Assembly (NCBI RefSeq): GCF_002077175.1
Contig: NZ_CP014943.1
Coordinates: 4,526,001-4,590,000, forward strand
Direction of reading: 5' to 3'
Origin: Colwellia sp. PAMC 21821
Lineage (GTDB): Bacteria; Pseudomonadota; Gammaproteobacteria; Enterobacterales; Alteromonadaceae
Length of the DNA stretch: 64,000 nt
Part shown: positions 45,222 to 54,398 of the stretch, in pieces
Numbering within the stretch: position 1 is the stretch's first letter
Layout of the letters: each line of letters begins with the position of its first letter
Position numbers and translations under genes: made by a program
Notes under the pieces: generated by a model
What the model saw: the letters and a program-made list of their open reading frames with translations, nothing else
The model's database searches: none
What the model was told of the DNA's origin: nothing

Positions 45222-45437
45222 TCAAGATATTTTATCTAAAGACAAAAACTTATTGTTTTGCGTTTGTAAACAAAAATGGCCTTTTATGCCATTGCTCGTT
45301 AAATATTTTCGCAAATGCATTGCAGGAAACTCTACTTTTATCCCCTGCTCTGACCGCACAATAATAGATTGAATTTGCCCCTGATAATAGGGGAGATATT
45401 CTTGGCTAGTAATAGTCAAATTAAAATAGTACTTCAT
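45222..45437 (-). CDS. DUF2835 family small protein
   Basis: A 71-residue cytoplasmic protein. The pattern YFNLTITSQEYLPYYQG, then RSEQGIKVEFPAMHLRKYLT and GIKGHFCLQ, fits the DUF2835 family, whose function is unknown. TAGGGA, which includes the pepN stop codon, serves as its ribosome-binding site, so the two genes are coupled. Confidence 0.85.
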   Translation of the reverse strand: MKYYFNLTITSQEYLPYYQGQIQSIIVRSEQGIKVEFPAMHLRKYLTSNGIKGHFCLQTQNNKFLSLDKIS

Positions 45438-45444
45438 ACTTTCC

Positions 45445-48000
45445 CTACGGTGCTAACGCAGCATCAAGCTTTTCTTTTAAATCCTTAGAAAGCTTAACTT
45501 GCTTAGAAAATTGTACAAGTTTGGTTTTAATCATTGTTTGTCTGTGCTTATCAAAAGACTTAAATTGTATCAGTGGCGTAATTAATCGCGACGCTACTTG
45601 TGGGTTAATATCGTTTAGCAGAATTAATTGGTCAATTAAAAACTGATAACCACGGCCACTCGCACAATGGAAATAACGAGGATTGTTGGCAGTAAAAGCG
45701 CCAACCAATGATCGAGCTCTATTAGGATTTTTCAAACTAAATAAAGGATGTGCGATAAGCTGAGTTAAATTTTCATAGATAGACTCATTATTAACACTGG
45801 CTTGAATCGCAAACCATTTATCCATGACCAATGAGGTATCACGCCATTTCTGTTCAAAACCTGCCATCATATCGCTAAAGTTTTCATGATGATGTTTTGC
45901 GGCACAATTAAGCACGGCGAGGCTATCTGTCATATTATTTGAGCGCTGGAACTGTGTCGTTAATAACGCTTGTTGATCACTGAGTGTGCTCAAATAAGAT
46001 AAACAAATGTTTTTTAATGCTCGCTTGCCAATCGCAATACCATCACTCGCATAATCAACTTGTATATTTTGCTGATACTGCTTCAAAAATAACGGTGCTA
46101 GGGCCTGCGCTATACTTTGCTTAACGCTATCAATGGCGTCAAGTAAAGCGATAGGGTCAACTTCCTCAATGTTATCAGCTAACTCACTAAAGCTCGGCAG
46201 TGTTAATTGCTCTGCTTTAAATGCCGCAGATATATCGGCAGTTAATATTTCTCTAAACGCCTGATAGAGGTTTTCAGGTAAACTTGAGCTCGGTTGTTGC
46301 ATTAACTGTGTGATATATCTTGTCAGCAATTTTTGTCCAGCATCCCAACGACAAAACTCATCATTGGCGCGGGTCATAATACATTGAAGCTCTTCATCCG
46401 ACTGCACAAACTGTGTTTTAACTGGCGCAGAAAAATTCGTCAATAAAGCCAAAACAGGTTTCTGGCTATAACCTTTAAAAGTCCATGTTTGTGATTGTTC
46501 AGTCAATTGTAATAACGGCGATTGAATTTGCTGCTCGTCTAACGATATTAATTCAACGCCAACGGGTATATGTAATGTAGGTTTTTCACCATTAGTTTGG
46601 ACTAAGGTTAATTTATATTCAGACAAGTTCGCATCGAAGCTTTCGCTAATATTCAATAGTGGTGTGCCTGCTTGTGTATACCAGTGTTTAAACTGACTAA
46701 GATCAACCCCTGAAGCATCTGCCATGGCGTTGATAAAGTCGTCGCATGTCACCGCCATACCGTCAAAGCGTTTAAAATATAAATCTAAACCTTGTCGAAA
46801 CTTTTCAACACCTAGCAATGTATGGATCATACGAATAACTTCAGCACCTTTTTCATAAACCGTTAAGGTGTAAAAATTATTCATTTCAATTACTTTTTCA
46901 GGTCGTATAGGATGTGCCATAGGGCCAGCATCCTCGGCAAACTGCAGCGAACGTAATACACGCACATTTTGAATACGAGTGACGGCAGCAGAATGCATAT
47001 CAGCACTAAATTGCTGATCTCTAAATACCGTTAGCCCTTCTTTCAAGCTCAGTTGAAACCAATCTCGGCAAGTCACCCGATTACCTGTCCAGTTATGAAA
47101 ATATTCGTGGGCAATAACCGCTTCAACATTAAAATAATCAATATCGGTTGCACTGGTTTCATCAGCTAAAACAAATTTACTATTAAAAACATTGAGGCCT
47201 TTATTCTCCATAGCCCCCATATTGAAAAAGTCGACGGCTACAATCATGTAAATGTCCAGATCGTATTCGAGACCGAAGGTATCTTCATCCCATTTCATCG
47301 AATGTTTTAACGATGCCATCGCATGATGTGCTTTATTAACATTGCCTTTATCTACAAATATTTCCAAGGCAACATTACGTCCAGAGCTAGTGTTATAACT
47401 ATCCTTTAACACATCAAAATCACCAGCAACTAAAGCGAATAAATAACAAGGTTTAGGAAAGGGGTCATGCCATTGCACAAAATGCTGACCGTCAGCTAAA
47501 TCGCCTGCAGCAATTTTGTTACCATTTGACAATAAATACGGAAATTGCGCTTTATTGGCAATAACTTTGGTCGTAAATGTTGCCATAATATCGGGACGAT
47601 CAAGATAGTAGCTTATACGCCTAAATCCTTCCGCTTCACATTGAGTGCAATAGGCATCACCTGACTTAAACAAACCTTCAAGTGCGCTATTTTCAATAGG
47701 ATTAATTTCGGTAACAATTTCTAAGGTGAATACTTCCTTTTCTATCGCAATCGATAGACTAGAATCGTCAACTTTGTATTGTTCAGTTGAAAGTACTTGC
47801 TCATCTATAGCAACTGATATTAACGTTAAATGCTCTCCGTCTAACACCAATGGTTGCTCATTCGCCACGACGCGCGACATTTGCATGCGATTAGTCACAC
47901 GTGTTTTAGTCTCATCAAGCTCGAAAGTGAGTGCTACGGTAGAAATAGAAAAGTTTGCTACGCTATAATCAGCTAAATAGCGTGGAAGAAAATCATTCAT
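45445..48000 (-). CDS. pepN: Aminopeptidase N
   Basis: An 851-residue M1-family zinc aminopeptidase (E. coli 870) that trims N-terminal residues from peptides in the cytoplasm. The substrate motif GAMENKGLNVF, the zinc site HEYFHNWTGNRV with the third ligand Glu in SLKEGLTVFRD, and a downstream catalytic Tyr region (LTVYEKGAEVIRM) are all intact. No signal peptide is present. AAGGA lies 5 bases before the ATG. The small DUF2835 gene follows in the same operon. Confidence 0.96.
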   Translation of the reverse strand: MNDFLPRYLADYSVANFSISTVALTFELDETKTRVTNRMQMSRVVANEQPLVLDGEHLTLISVAIDEQVLSTEQYKVDDSSLSIAIEKEVFTLEIVTEINPIENSALEGLFKSGDAYCTQCEAEGFRRISYYLDRPDIMATFTTKVIANKAQFPYLLSNGNKIAAGDLADGQHFVQWHDPFPKPCYLFALVAGDFDVLKDSYNTSSGRNVALEIFVDKGNVNKAHHAMASLKHSMKWDEDTFGLEYDLDIYMIVAVDFFNMGAMENKGLNVFNSKFVLADETSATDIDYFNVEAVIAHEYFHNWTGNRVTCRDWFQLSLKEGLTVFRDQQFSADMHSAAVTRIQNVRVLRSLQFAEDAGPMAHPIRPEKVIEMNNFYTLTVYEKGAEVIRMIHTLLGVEKFRQGLDLYFKRFDGMAVTCDDFINAMADASGVDLSQFKHWYTQAGTPLLNISESFDANLSEYKLTLVQTNGEKPTLHIPVGVELISLDEQQIQSPLLQLTEQSQTWTFKGYSQKPVLALLTNFSAPVKTQFVQSDEELQCIMTRANDEFCRWDAGQKLLTRYITQLMQQPSSSLPENLYQAFREILTADISAAFKAEQLTLPSFSELADNIEEVDPIALLDAIDSVKQSIAQALAPLFLKQYQQNIQVDYASDGIAIGKRALKNICLSYLSTLSDQQALLTTQFQRSNNMTDSLAVLNCAAKHHHENFSDMMAGFEQKWRDTSLVMDKWFAIQASVNNESIYENLTQLIAHPLFSLKNPNRARSLVGAFTANNPRYFHCASGRGYQFLIDQLILLNDINPQVASRLITPLIQFKSFDKHRQTMIKTKLVQFSKQVKLSKDLKEKLDAALAP

Positions 48001-48049
48001 GCGTATCCTTAATAATTCACATTTTATCTTTACTAGTAATAGACATTAA

Positions 48050-48072
48050 AAAGCCTGTAGTAAACAGGCTTT
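48050..48072 (-). terminator. nhaC terminator
   Basis: AAAGCCTGT and ACAGGCTTT arms on the minus strand with TTT after. Confidence 0.85.
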
Positions 48073-48099
48073 ATGAATATATATTAACTTTTGTTAATT

Positions 48100-49557
48100 T
48101 TACTCTGGTGTGGTTAATTTTTTTATCTTAAAGCCCATATAACCATATGTTATCGCTACCACAGGATTAATTAAATTAAAGAAGCAATAAAAAATATAAT
48201 CATAAGATGTTAATGCCATGGCAGCAAACATAAATGCGCCACAAGTATTCCAAGGTATTAAAGGCGACGTTATCGTACCAGAGTCTTCAAGGGTACGACT
48301 TAATACAACCGGATGTAAGCCCCGCTTTTTGTATTCTTCTTTATACATTCTACCTGGCATAACAATCGAAATATATTGGTCTGCAGTGATCAAATTGGTA
48401 CCAATACAGGTCGCAGCCGTACTCGCAATCAGGCTACCCGTAGTTTTTGCCCCCGCCAGTATTGCTTCGACAAATTTTCTTAACATACCTAAGTGTTCTA
48501 AAACGGCGCCAAAGCTTAATGCCGTAATTACCAGCCAAATCGTATTTAGCATACCTGACATGCCACCTCGACTTAACAATTGGTCTATTTCAGTATTGCC
48601 GGTTTCAACCACTACACCATCAAAAAAAGCAGTCCAAACCACCATAATGGTCGCTCTAGTTGACTCAATACCGTCTTGAGCCATTGATGTAATTAATTCT
48701 TGCTGAAACACTAATGCCCAAATTGCACCGATAATTGCGCCAATAGCCACAGCGGGAAACGCTGGCATTTTGTTGTAAGCTAAAACTAATAATATCACTA
48801 ACGGTATTAAGTTTAATGCCGATATGTTGTAGGTGTCTTCCAACGTATTGGTTAATGACATAATACTATCCGTGTTACCAATATCTCCTGAAGAGTGATT
48901 AAAGCCAATAATGAGGAAAAGTATTAATGCGATGGTGATTGAAGGAACAGTCGTCCATAACATGTATTTAATATGTTCAAATAATTCACTTCCGGCTACA
49001 GCAGGCGCTAAGTTAGTTGTTTCGGAAAGTGGTGAAAGTTTATCGCCAAAATAGGCGCCTGATATAACGGCACCCGCAGTAACCGATGCTGATAAATCAA
49101 AACCACCTGCAATACCAATAAAGGCGACACCAACGGTCGCGGCTGTCGTCCAAGAACTACCAATACTCATGGCAACAATGCCACAAACTAAACAAGTTGC
49201 AGCATAAAACCAGCTAGGGTCAATAATTTTCAAACCATAGTAAATCATTGTAGGCACTGTGCCTGACAGTAGCCATGTACCAATTAAAGACCCGACAGCC
49301 AATAGAATGAGTACAGCGCCTAGAGATATTGAAATGCCATGGATTATCGCTTTCTCCATTGCATGCCATTTATGGCCGTTTTTTAGTCCTATCAACGCAG
49401 CGACACCAGTAGCTAAAAGTAATGCTATTTGGTTAGGTCCTGATGATGAGCTATCACCAAAAAAGGTAACACCTGTGATTAATAAACAAATAAGGACAAC
49501 AATTGGAATTAAAGAGTCCAACATAGAAGGTTGTCGAATTGATTGAGGATCAGACAT
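48100..49557 (-). CDS. nhaC: Na+/H+ antiporter of the NhaC family
   Basis: A 485-residue inner-membrane protein with about 11-12 helices. Conserved NhaC segments include SIGSSWTTAATVGVAFIGIA, ISGAYFGDKLSPLSETTNLAPAVAG and ITADQYISIVMPGRMYKEEYKKRGL. It should exchange Na+ for protons and help pH and salt balance, which fits a marine host. Some family members instead swap metabolites such as malate and lactate, so the substrate is not certain. The gene has its own terminator and lies alone between prc and pepN. Confidence 0.9.
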   Translation of the reverse strand: MSDPQSIRQPSMLDSLIPIVVLICLLITGVTFFGDSSSSGPNQIALLLATGVAALIGLKNGHKWHAMEKAIIHGISISLGAVLILLAVGSLIGTWLLSGTVPTMIYYGLKIIDPSWFYAATCLVCGIVAMSIGSSWTTAATVGVAFIGIAGGFDLSASVTAGAVISGAYFGDKLSPLSETTNLAPAVAGSELFEHIKYMLWTTVPSITIALILFLIIGFNHSSGDIGNTDSIMSLTNTLEDTYNISALNLIPLVILLVLAYNKMPAFPAVAIGAIIGAIWALVFQQELITSMAQDGIESTRATIMVVWTAFFDGVVVETGNTEIDQLLSRGGMSGMLNTIWLVITALSFGAVLEHLGMLRKFVEAILAGAKTTGSLIASTAATCIGTNLITADQYISIVMPGRMYKEEYKKRGLHPVVLSRTLEDSGTITSPLIPWNTCGAFMFAAMALTSYDYIFYCFFNLINPVVAITYGYMGFKIKKLTTPE

Positions 49558-49747
49558 AGATAAATTTACACCTTATTATCTTAGTTATTATAGTGGTTAA
49601 ATTATTTGTGTTAGTAAGATGCCGACAGTTCACAAAGAGTGCAAGTGTTTTCTGACAATTAGTTATTAACTAGCCCTTTGTTTATAAGGATTTAAAGAAT
49701 AATTATGCAATTATTTCAGGTAAAAATTAACCATATTCTCTACTATT

Positions 49748-49774
49748 AAAAAGCCACCTAATAGGTGGCTTTTT
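49748..49774. terminator. prc terminator
   Basis: AAAAAGCCACCT and AGGTGGCTTTTT arms around three bases; nearly symmetrical, so it works both ways. Confidence 0.93.
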
Positions 49775-49794
49775 ATTCGCGGCAGAAAAAACAG

Positions 49795-51831
49795 CTATTT
49801 TTTCGCGACTTTACCCAATGAAACTAAGTCAAAAGTAATTTTTGCAGTTTCATCTAGAAATGGGTCTAGTGTTTCTAAATCTTCTGGTAAGTCATCTAAA
49901 TCAGTAACTTTTTCTTTACCTAAGCTAGCAAGTCGTTCGTTAGCGCGTATTAATTGCTTAGCTTTACGGCTTTCTCTTTTTTCTTTGCGTTTAGCTAAGT
50001 TTAGCGAAATAGTTTTATCATCTTTTTCTGCTTTATATTCTGCAATATCAGAAAGCAAATAATTAAACTCTTGGTTTTGCGCTATGCGTGAACTATGCAA
50101 AGAACTTAAGTAAGTTACATCTTGGCTGATGTCATTAAGTTTGTTATAGCGTGCTTTAGGAATTTGGTCCCAAGGCAAGGCATTTTCTTCTTTACTTTCG
50201 CCCCAGTCAGCTGGATCTATCGCCGACGGAAATTCAATATCAGGTAATACGCCACGATGTTGTGTGCTACCACCATTAATACGATAAAACTTGGCAATAG
50301 TGAATTGAATGCTACCAAATGGGTTCTCGTACAAATCATACACTCGGCCTAAACCTCTATGCTGTTGCACGGTGCCTTTTCCGAATGTGTGTTCACCAAC
50401 AACAACACCACGTCCATAATCCTGAATAGCTGCTGAAAATATTTCAGACGCCGATGCACTGTAACGATCAACCATAACGGTTAACGGTCCGTCATAAAAA
50501 CTGATGCCGTCTTTATCACTGTTAACTTGTACTCGATTCGCGCCATCACGCACTTGTACTACTGGTCCTTTATCGATAAATAGCCCGGTCAGTAAAGTTG
50601 CTTCTGTTAACGAACCGCCGCCATTGCCACGAAGGTCAACAATGATGCCAGAAACATTTTCGTCTTTAAGCTTAGCAATTTCTAGCTTAACATCACGTGA
50701 TAAATGATTGTAAAAACTAGGGATAGTGATAACACCAAGTTTTTTAGAGTTTTCATCACCCTCTTTTTCAAAATATACTTCTGATTTTGCCGCCCGATCT
50801 TCAAGTTTAATCGTATCTCGAACAATAGAGACGACTTTAATGCTACTATCATCTTCCGATTCAGCACCTAAAACTTGCAGTCTTACCTTTGTGCCCTTTG
50901 GACCTTTGATAAGTTCAACAACATCATCTAAACGCCAGCCAATAACATCAACAAACTCTTTGTCATCTTGCGATACGCCAACAATACGATCTTTAGGTTT
51001 TAATTCTTTTGACTTATCTGCTGGACCACCTACCACAACACTTTGAATAACGGTGTAATCTTCTTCTGCCCGTAAAACCGCACCAATACCTTCCAGTGAT
51101 AAATTCATTTCCATTTGAAAGCGTTCAGCATTTCGTGGAGATAAATACGATGTATGCGGTTCAACGACGCGTGCAAAGCTGTTCATAACAACTTGGAATA
51201 CATCTTCACTTTCACTTTGCTTTAAGCGTTTAATGGCATAACGATAGCGTTTACCTAAAACTTCTTGAATTTTTTCCCACTCTTTACCCGCTAAGGTTAA
51301 ATTAAGCGCATCGTATTTAACTTTTTTACGCCATAACTCGTTTAGCTCTTCAACAGAGTTGGCCCATTCAGCATCTTCACGATCGAAATTGTAGGTTTCA
51401 TCAAGGTCAAAATTAAAAGGTTTTTCGCTAGTCAGTAGGCTTAATGCATATTCATAACGCTCTAGTCTTCGCTGTAAATTAAGATTATAGATTTGATAAG
51501 CGATATCGAGTTTGCCGCGGGAAATAACGGTATCAAACTCATCGCGGTATTGCTCAAAGCTCTTAACATCAGAGGCTAGAAAGACGTTACGAGCGAAATC
51601 TAATTGCTTAATGTAACGGGCAAAAATTTGCTCTGATAATATGTCATCAATTTTTATTTGCTTGTAATGTGCTCGCGTAAACTGTGCCGTAATGCGCTTT
51701 GTTGATGTAGCATGTTGGCTTTCAGGTACTAATATCGGTAAGCTTTCATTGTCTTTACTACTTTCAGCCAGTACTGAAATACTGGCCAGTGACAATGATA
51801 CCGCAACAGCTATACGACAAAATTTATGCAT
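49795..51831 (-). CDS. prc: Carboxy-terminal (tail-specific) protease
   Basis: A 678-residue periplasmic S41 protease (E. coli 682) that matures PBP3 and clears tagged proteins. A signal peptide (about 1-22) is followed by an N-terminal helical domain, a PDZ domain (LSLEGIGAVLRAEEDYTVIQ to about residue 330) and the catalytic region: IVDLRGNGGGSLTEA, DRYSASASEIFSAA with the catalytic Ser, and GEHTFGKGTVQ with the catalytic Lys. A C-terminal charged tail follows. GGAG lies 7 bases before the ATG. It follows proQ by 15 bases, as in E. coli. Confidence 0.95.
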   Translation of the reverse strand: MHKFCRIAVAVSLSLASISVLAESSKDNESLPILVPESQHATSTKRITAQFTRAHYKQIKIDDILSEQIFARYIKQLDFARNVFLASDVKSFEQYRDEFDTVISRGKLDIAYQIYNLNLQRRLERYEYALSLLTSEKPFNFDLDETYNFDREDAEWANSVEELNELWRKKVKYDALNLTLAGKEWEKIQEVLGKRYRYAIKRLKQSESEDVFQVVMNSFARVVEPHTSYLSPRNAERFQMEMNLSLEGIGAVLRAEEDYTVIQSVVVGGPADKSKELKPKDRIVGVSQDDKEFVDVIGWRLDDVVELIKGPKGTKVRLQVLGAESEDDSSIKVVSIVRDTIKLEDRAAKSEVYFEKEGDENSKKLGVITIPSFYNHLSRDVKLEIAKLKDENVSGIIVDLRGNGGGSLTEATLLTGLFIDKGPVVQVRDGANRVQVNSDKDGISFYDGPLTVMVDRYSASASEIFSAAIQDYGRGVVVGEHTFGKGTVQQHRGLGRVYDLYENPFGSIQFTIAKFYRINGGSTQHRGVLPDIEFPSAIDPADWGESKEENALPWDQIPKARYNKLNDISQDVTYLSSLHSSRIAQNQEFNYLLSDIAEYKAEKDDKTISLNLAKRKEKRESRKAKQLIRANERLASLGKEKVTDLDDLPEDLETLDPFLDETAKITFDLVSLGKVAKK

Positions 51832-51846
51832 TCACATACTCCAAAT

Positions 51847-52593
51847 TTATTCTGTAAAAATATTTTTAACTTGAGTTTTAACAACCATACCTGAGTTTAA
51901 TTGAACACTAACATCTTTACCGGAAACTTCTGTAATAACAGCATCCATTGACGATTGTCCTAACTGCACTTTGATATTTTTGCCAACAACAACATTACTA
52001 GTTTCAACAGGTTTAAGCTTCACGGCTGTTTTTTCAACAACGCGTTTAGTTGACTTAACCGAATTAAACTTTTCTTTGCGGCTATTATCTGTAGAGTCTT
52101 TACTTACAGGTTTAGTTCCCTTAGCAGCACTACCTTTGTAAGGTTTTTTCGCTACTTTGTCTTTCGGTTTTTTGTTACCAAATTTTTCTTGGCTTTCTTT
52201 CAATGTTTTGCTGGCATAATCGGCTTGTTCTTGATCGATTTCAGCGGCATCATTTCCATCGATATCAACACGAAAAACACCCATTTTAATGGCTTTCAAA
52301 TAGCGCCAGCTACTTGTGTAATGTCTAAGCGCTTGTCGTAAACGGGTTTTACTTACCGTTTCATCGCCAGTTAGCTTTTCAGCTAAATCTTGAAAAATAC
52401 CAATTTTTAATGGTTTTGCAGCACCTTCAATAGAGAAGCATGCTGGAAATTTTTCAGCCAAATAGGCGATAATTTCTTTTGTGCTAATACGCTTAACTTC
52501 AGTATCAACACTTGGCGTTGCTTCAACATTGGTTGTTGCTTCAACGACTTCGTCTGCTACCACTTTTATTTCACTTTCTGTTTTATTTTCCAT
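51847..52593 (-). CDS. proQ: RNA chaperone ProQ
   Basis: A 248-residue RNA-binding protein (E. coli 232) that stabilises sRNAs and mRNA 3' ends. The FinO-like domain (about residues 37-140) has FPACFSIEGAAKPLKIGI and RLRQALRHYTSSWRYLKA. A long basic linker of Lys/Ser/Asp follows, then a Tudor-like C-terminal domain (GKNIKVQLGQSSMDAVITEV). The gene lies between msrC with its small partner and prc, as in E. coli, so processing of membrane proteins and RNA control are cotranscribed. Confidence 0.95.
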   Translation of the reverse strand: MENKTESEIKVVADEVVEATTNVEATPSVDTEVKRISTKEIIAYLAEKFPACFSIEGAAKPLKIGIFQDLAEKLTGDETVSKTRLRQALRHYTSSWRYLKAIKMGVFRVDIDGNDAAEIDQEQADYASKTLKESQEKFGNKKPKDKVAKKPYKGSAAKGTKPVSKDSTDNSRKEKFNSVKSTKRVVEKTAVKLKPVETSNVVVGKNIKVQLGQSSMDAVITEVSGKDVSVQLNSGMVVKTQVKNIFTE

Positions 52594-52613
52594 AAATACA
52601 ACTTTTCAAAATT

Positions 52614-52901
52614 TTAATTCTGCTCTGCTAGATATTGTTCACGATTTTCCAACAGATGTCGGCACCAATCATAAATATCTTCACTTTCGATTTCAGCTAA
52701 GGCTTCTTGCCCTATCCACGTATCCCACACCAAAGACAACAACTGCTCTAAAATCTCTGGTGCAATATCTTCTTCTGCTAAGTCATAAACGGTATGATAA
52801 ATTTCGTTAATACGCTCAGCTACTTCTTCTTCATCACCATCCCAGTCGCCTACAACAGCTTCTGAAACTAGATAGTCATGAATATCAATAAATTCTTTCA
52901 T
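52614..52901 (-). CDS. Small acidic protein of unknown function in the msrC-proQ operon
   Basis: A 95-residue, strongly acidic protein with no signal or membrane segment, predicted largely helical (EEEVAERINEIYHTVYDLAEEDIAPEI). Its ATG shares one base with the msrC stop (TGATG), so it is translated by coupling, and proQ follows 20 bases later. I do not recognise the family. The acidic, Trp-containing sequence (VVGDWDGDEEEV) could suit a protein-binding partner, but no function can be given. Confidence 0.75.
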   Translation of the reverse strand: MKEFIDIHDYLVSEAVVGDWDGDEEEVAERINEIYHTVYDLAEEDIAPEILEQLLSLVWDTWIGQEALAEIESEDIYDWCRHLLENREQYLAEQN

Positions 52902-53377
52902 CAGTTTATCACGCCATGCTTGATCATAACATTTTCAAATAAACTAATTAACTTTTCTAAACCGATTTGATCATCAGCACTGAAACGATTAAATGCCATA
53001 CTGTCGATATCAAGTACAGCAATTACCTTACCGTTTAACATTAAAGGTAATACTATTTCCGAGTTAGTGCTAGCATCACAGGCAATGTGACCGTCAAATT
53101 CATGAACATCGGCAACACGTTGTACTTTATTTTCAATCGCTGCTGTTCCACAAACGCCACGTCCAAGTGGAATGCGAATGCATGCTACTTTACCTTGAAA
53201 TGGGCCAAGTACAAGTTCATCATTAATCATACGATAAAAGCCAACCCAATTAACCTCAGTTAATTGTTCAAATAACAAAGCGCTGACATTAGCCATATTA
53301 GCAATGACATCTGATTCATCAGTGATCAAGGCTTCAACTTGTGTATATAAGTCCCGATAAAAGGTATTTTTGGTCAT
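52901..53377 (-). CDS. msrC: Free methionine-(R)-sulfoxide reductase (GAF domain)
   Basis: A 158-residue GAF-domain enzyme of the YebR/MsrC type that reduces free methionine-R-sulfoxide. It carries the three expected cysteines in KVACIRIPLGRGVCGTA and HIACDASTNSEIVLP, and LDIDSMAFNRF near the end. It precedes the small acidic protein, proQ and prc, an order like that around E. coli yebR-proQ-prc. The ribosome-binding site is weak. Confidence 0.92.
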   Translation of the reverse strand: MTKNTFYRDLYTQVEALITDESDVIANMANVSALLFEQLTEVNWVGFYRMINDELVLGPFQGKVACIRIPLGRGVCGTAAIENKVQRVADVHEFDGHIACDASTNSEIVLPLMLNGKVIAVLDIDSMAFNRFSADDQIGLEKLISLFENVMIKHGVIN

Positions 53378-53817
53378 TAATTATGATGCCTACAATAAAA
53401 AACGCATAACATACCCTGATAGCGCCTTAAATTAAAGCGCTATCAGCATCAATTAGCAATTATCTATCAATTTATTGTGCTTTAATGCTAAAAAGTAGCC
53501 TTAGCAACAAATTTTCGGACTTTTTCTGTAAAAATATCTCAATATATTTAAATAATGAGGAATACATATTCGAATAAAATTTTACATACTTTCTATGTTT
53601 GTCGTTAAAAGTTTGACGTTAAAAGTTCACGTTAGTCTGTATTAACTGTGAAGACTCCGATAAGCCATGGTTATTTTGAATTTAAATAACTTCAAGCCTC
53701 AAGCCTTAAACAAAAAAACAGCTGTATGCTAAACAACGTTATGCTCAAGTTTTGTTTTATCAACTTTACCTTACCGACTGTTTATTTCTCACGGTAAAAC
53801 AAGCAAAACGGCGTTAA
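53378..53817. other. Non-coding gap with a perfect hairpin
   Basis: No gene is supported. CTGATAGCGC and GCGCTATCAG (53416-53446) form a perfect 10-base stem with an 11-base loop. GTTAAAAGTT occurs twice near 53604-53626. Both features are of unclear use; the msrC promoter should lie at the low end. Confidence 0.45.
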
Positions 53818-54234
53818 CTATTGATCCGGCACCGTATCAAATGCCGGTATTGTTGCTATTTCGTTGATCCATGGCACCGCAGAGCGGCACCAAATTTGGC
53901 TTTTTGGCACCAGCAAGTCACGTTGTTCGATACAACCGACTCTAATGCCATAGACTCGATTCAGCGTATCAACAGATGTCGCGTAAATTGCACTGCCACA
54001 GTGTTGACAAAAGCCCTGTGCGCGTTGATTACCGTTCTCGGCCACTTTAACGTATTCTTTGGTTTTTCCTTTGGTAAAAATGAAGCTATTAGGCTCAGAA
54101 ACGGCCACACTTCTAAATGCAGTACCTGATAATTTTTGACAATCATTACAGTGACATATCTTCACTTTGTTTTCATCAACTTCGGCTTCAAATGTTATTT
54201 CGCCACAATGGCAACTACCATTAATATGCATCAT
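53818..54234 (-). CDS. GFA (glutathione-dependent formaldehyde-activating) family protein
   Basis: A 138-residue zinc protein of the GFA/CENP-V family. Zinc ligands lie in SCHCGEI, ICHCNDCQKL and FCQHCGSAIY. The ATG at 54234 is chosen because AGGAAG lies 6 bases before it; an upstream frame to 54282 has no such signal. Despite the name, most members have no shown formaldehyde activity, and the substrate is unknown. Confidence 0.88.
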   Translation of the reverse strand: MMHINGSCHCGEITFEAEVDENKVKICHCNDCQKLSGTAFRSVAVSEPNSFIFTKGKTKEYVKVAENGNQRAQGFCQHCGSAIYATSVDTLNRVYGIRVGCIEQRDLLVPKSQIWCRSAVPWINEIATIPAFDTVPDQ

Positions 54235-54398
54235 TATATACTTCCTATTTATTTGTACTAATATCACTCGATAGCTGAGCAATTTTATGAATTAAAACCC
54301 GTCACTCAGTTATTTATTTGAACTTTTTTACCAAACATTGAAGTAGACCACTTTATGACTACAATTTGTATGATAATTCTGTCATCGTTTATGCGTAA

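Noticed and set aside
48218..48679. 153-codon plus-strand frame inside nhaC
   Set aside because: Antisense shadow of a membrane-protein gene; no independent start signal.
53416..53446. Perfect hairpin considered as a miniature transposable element
   Set aside because: No target-site duplication, no terminal repeats beyond the stem and no second copy seen in the window.
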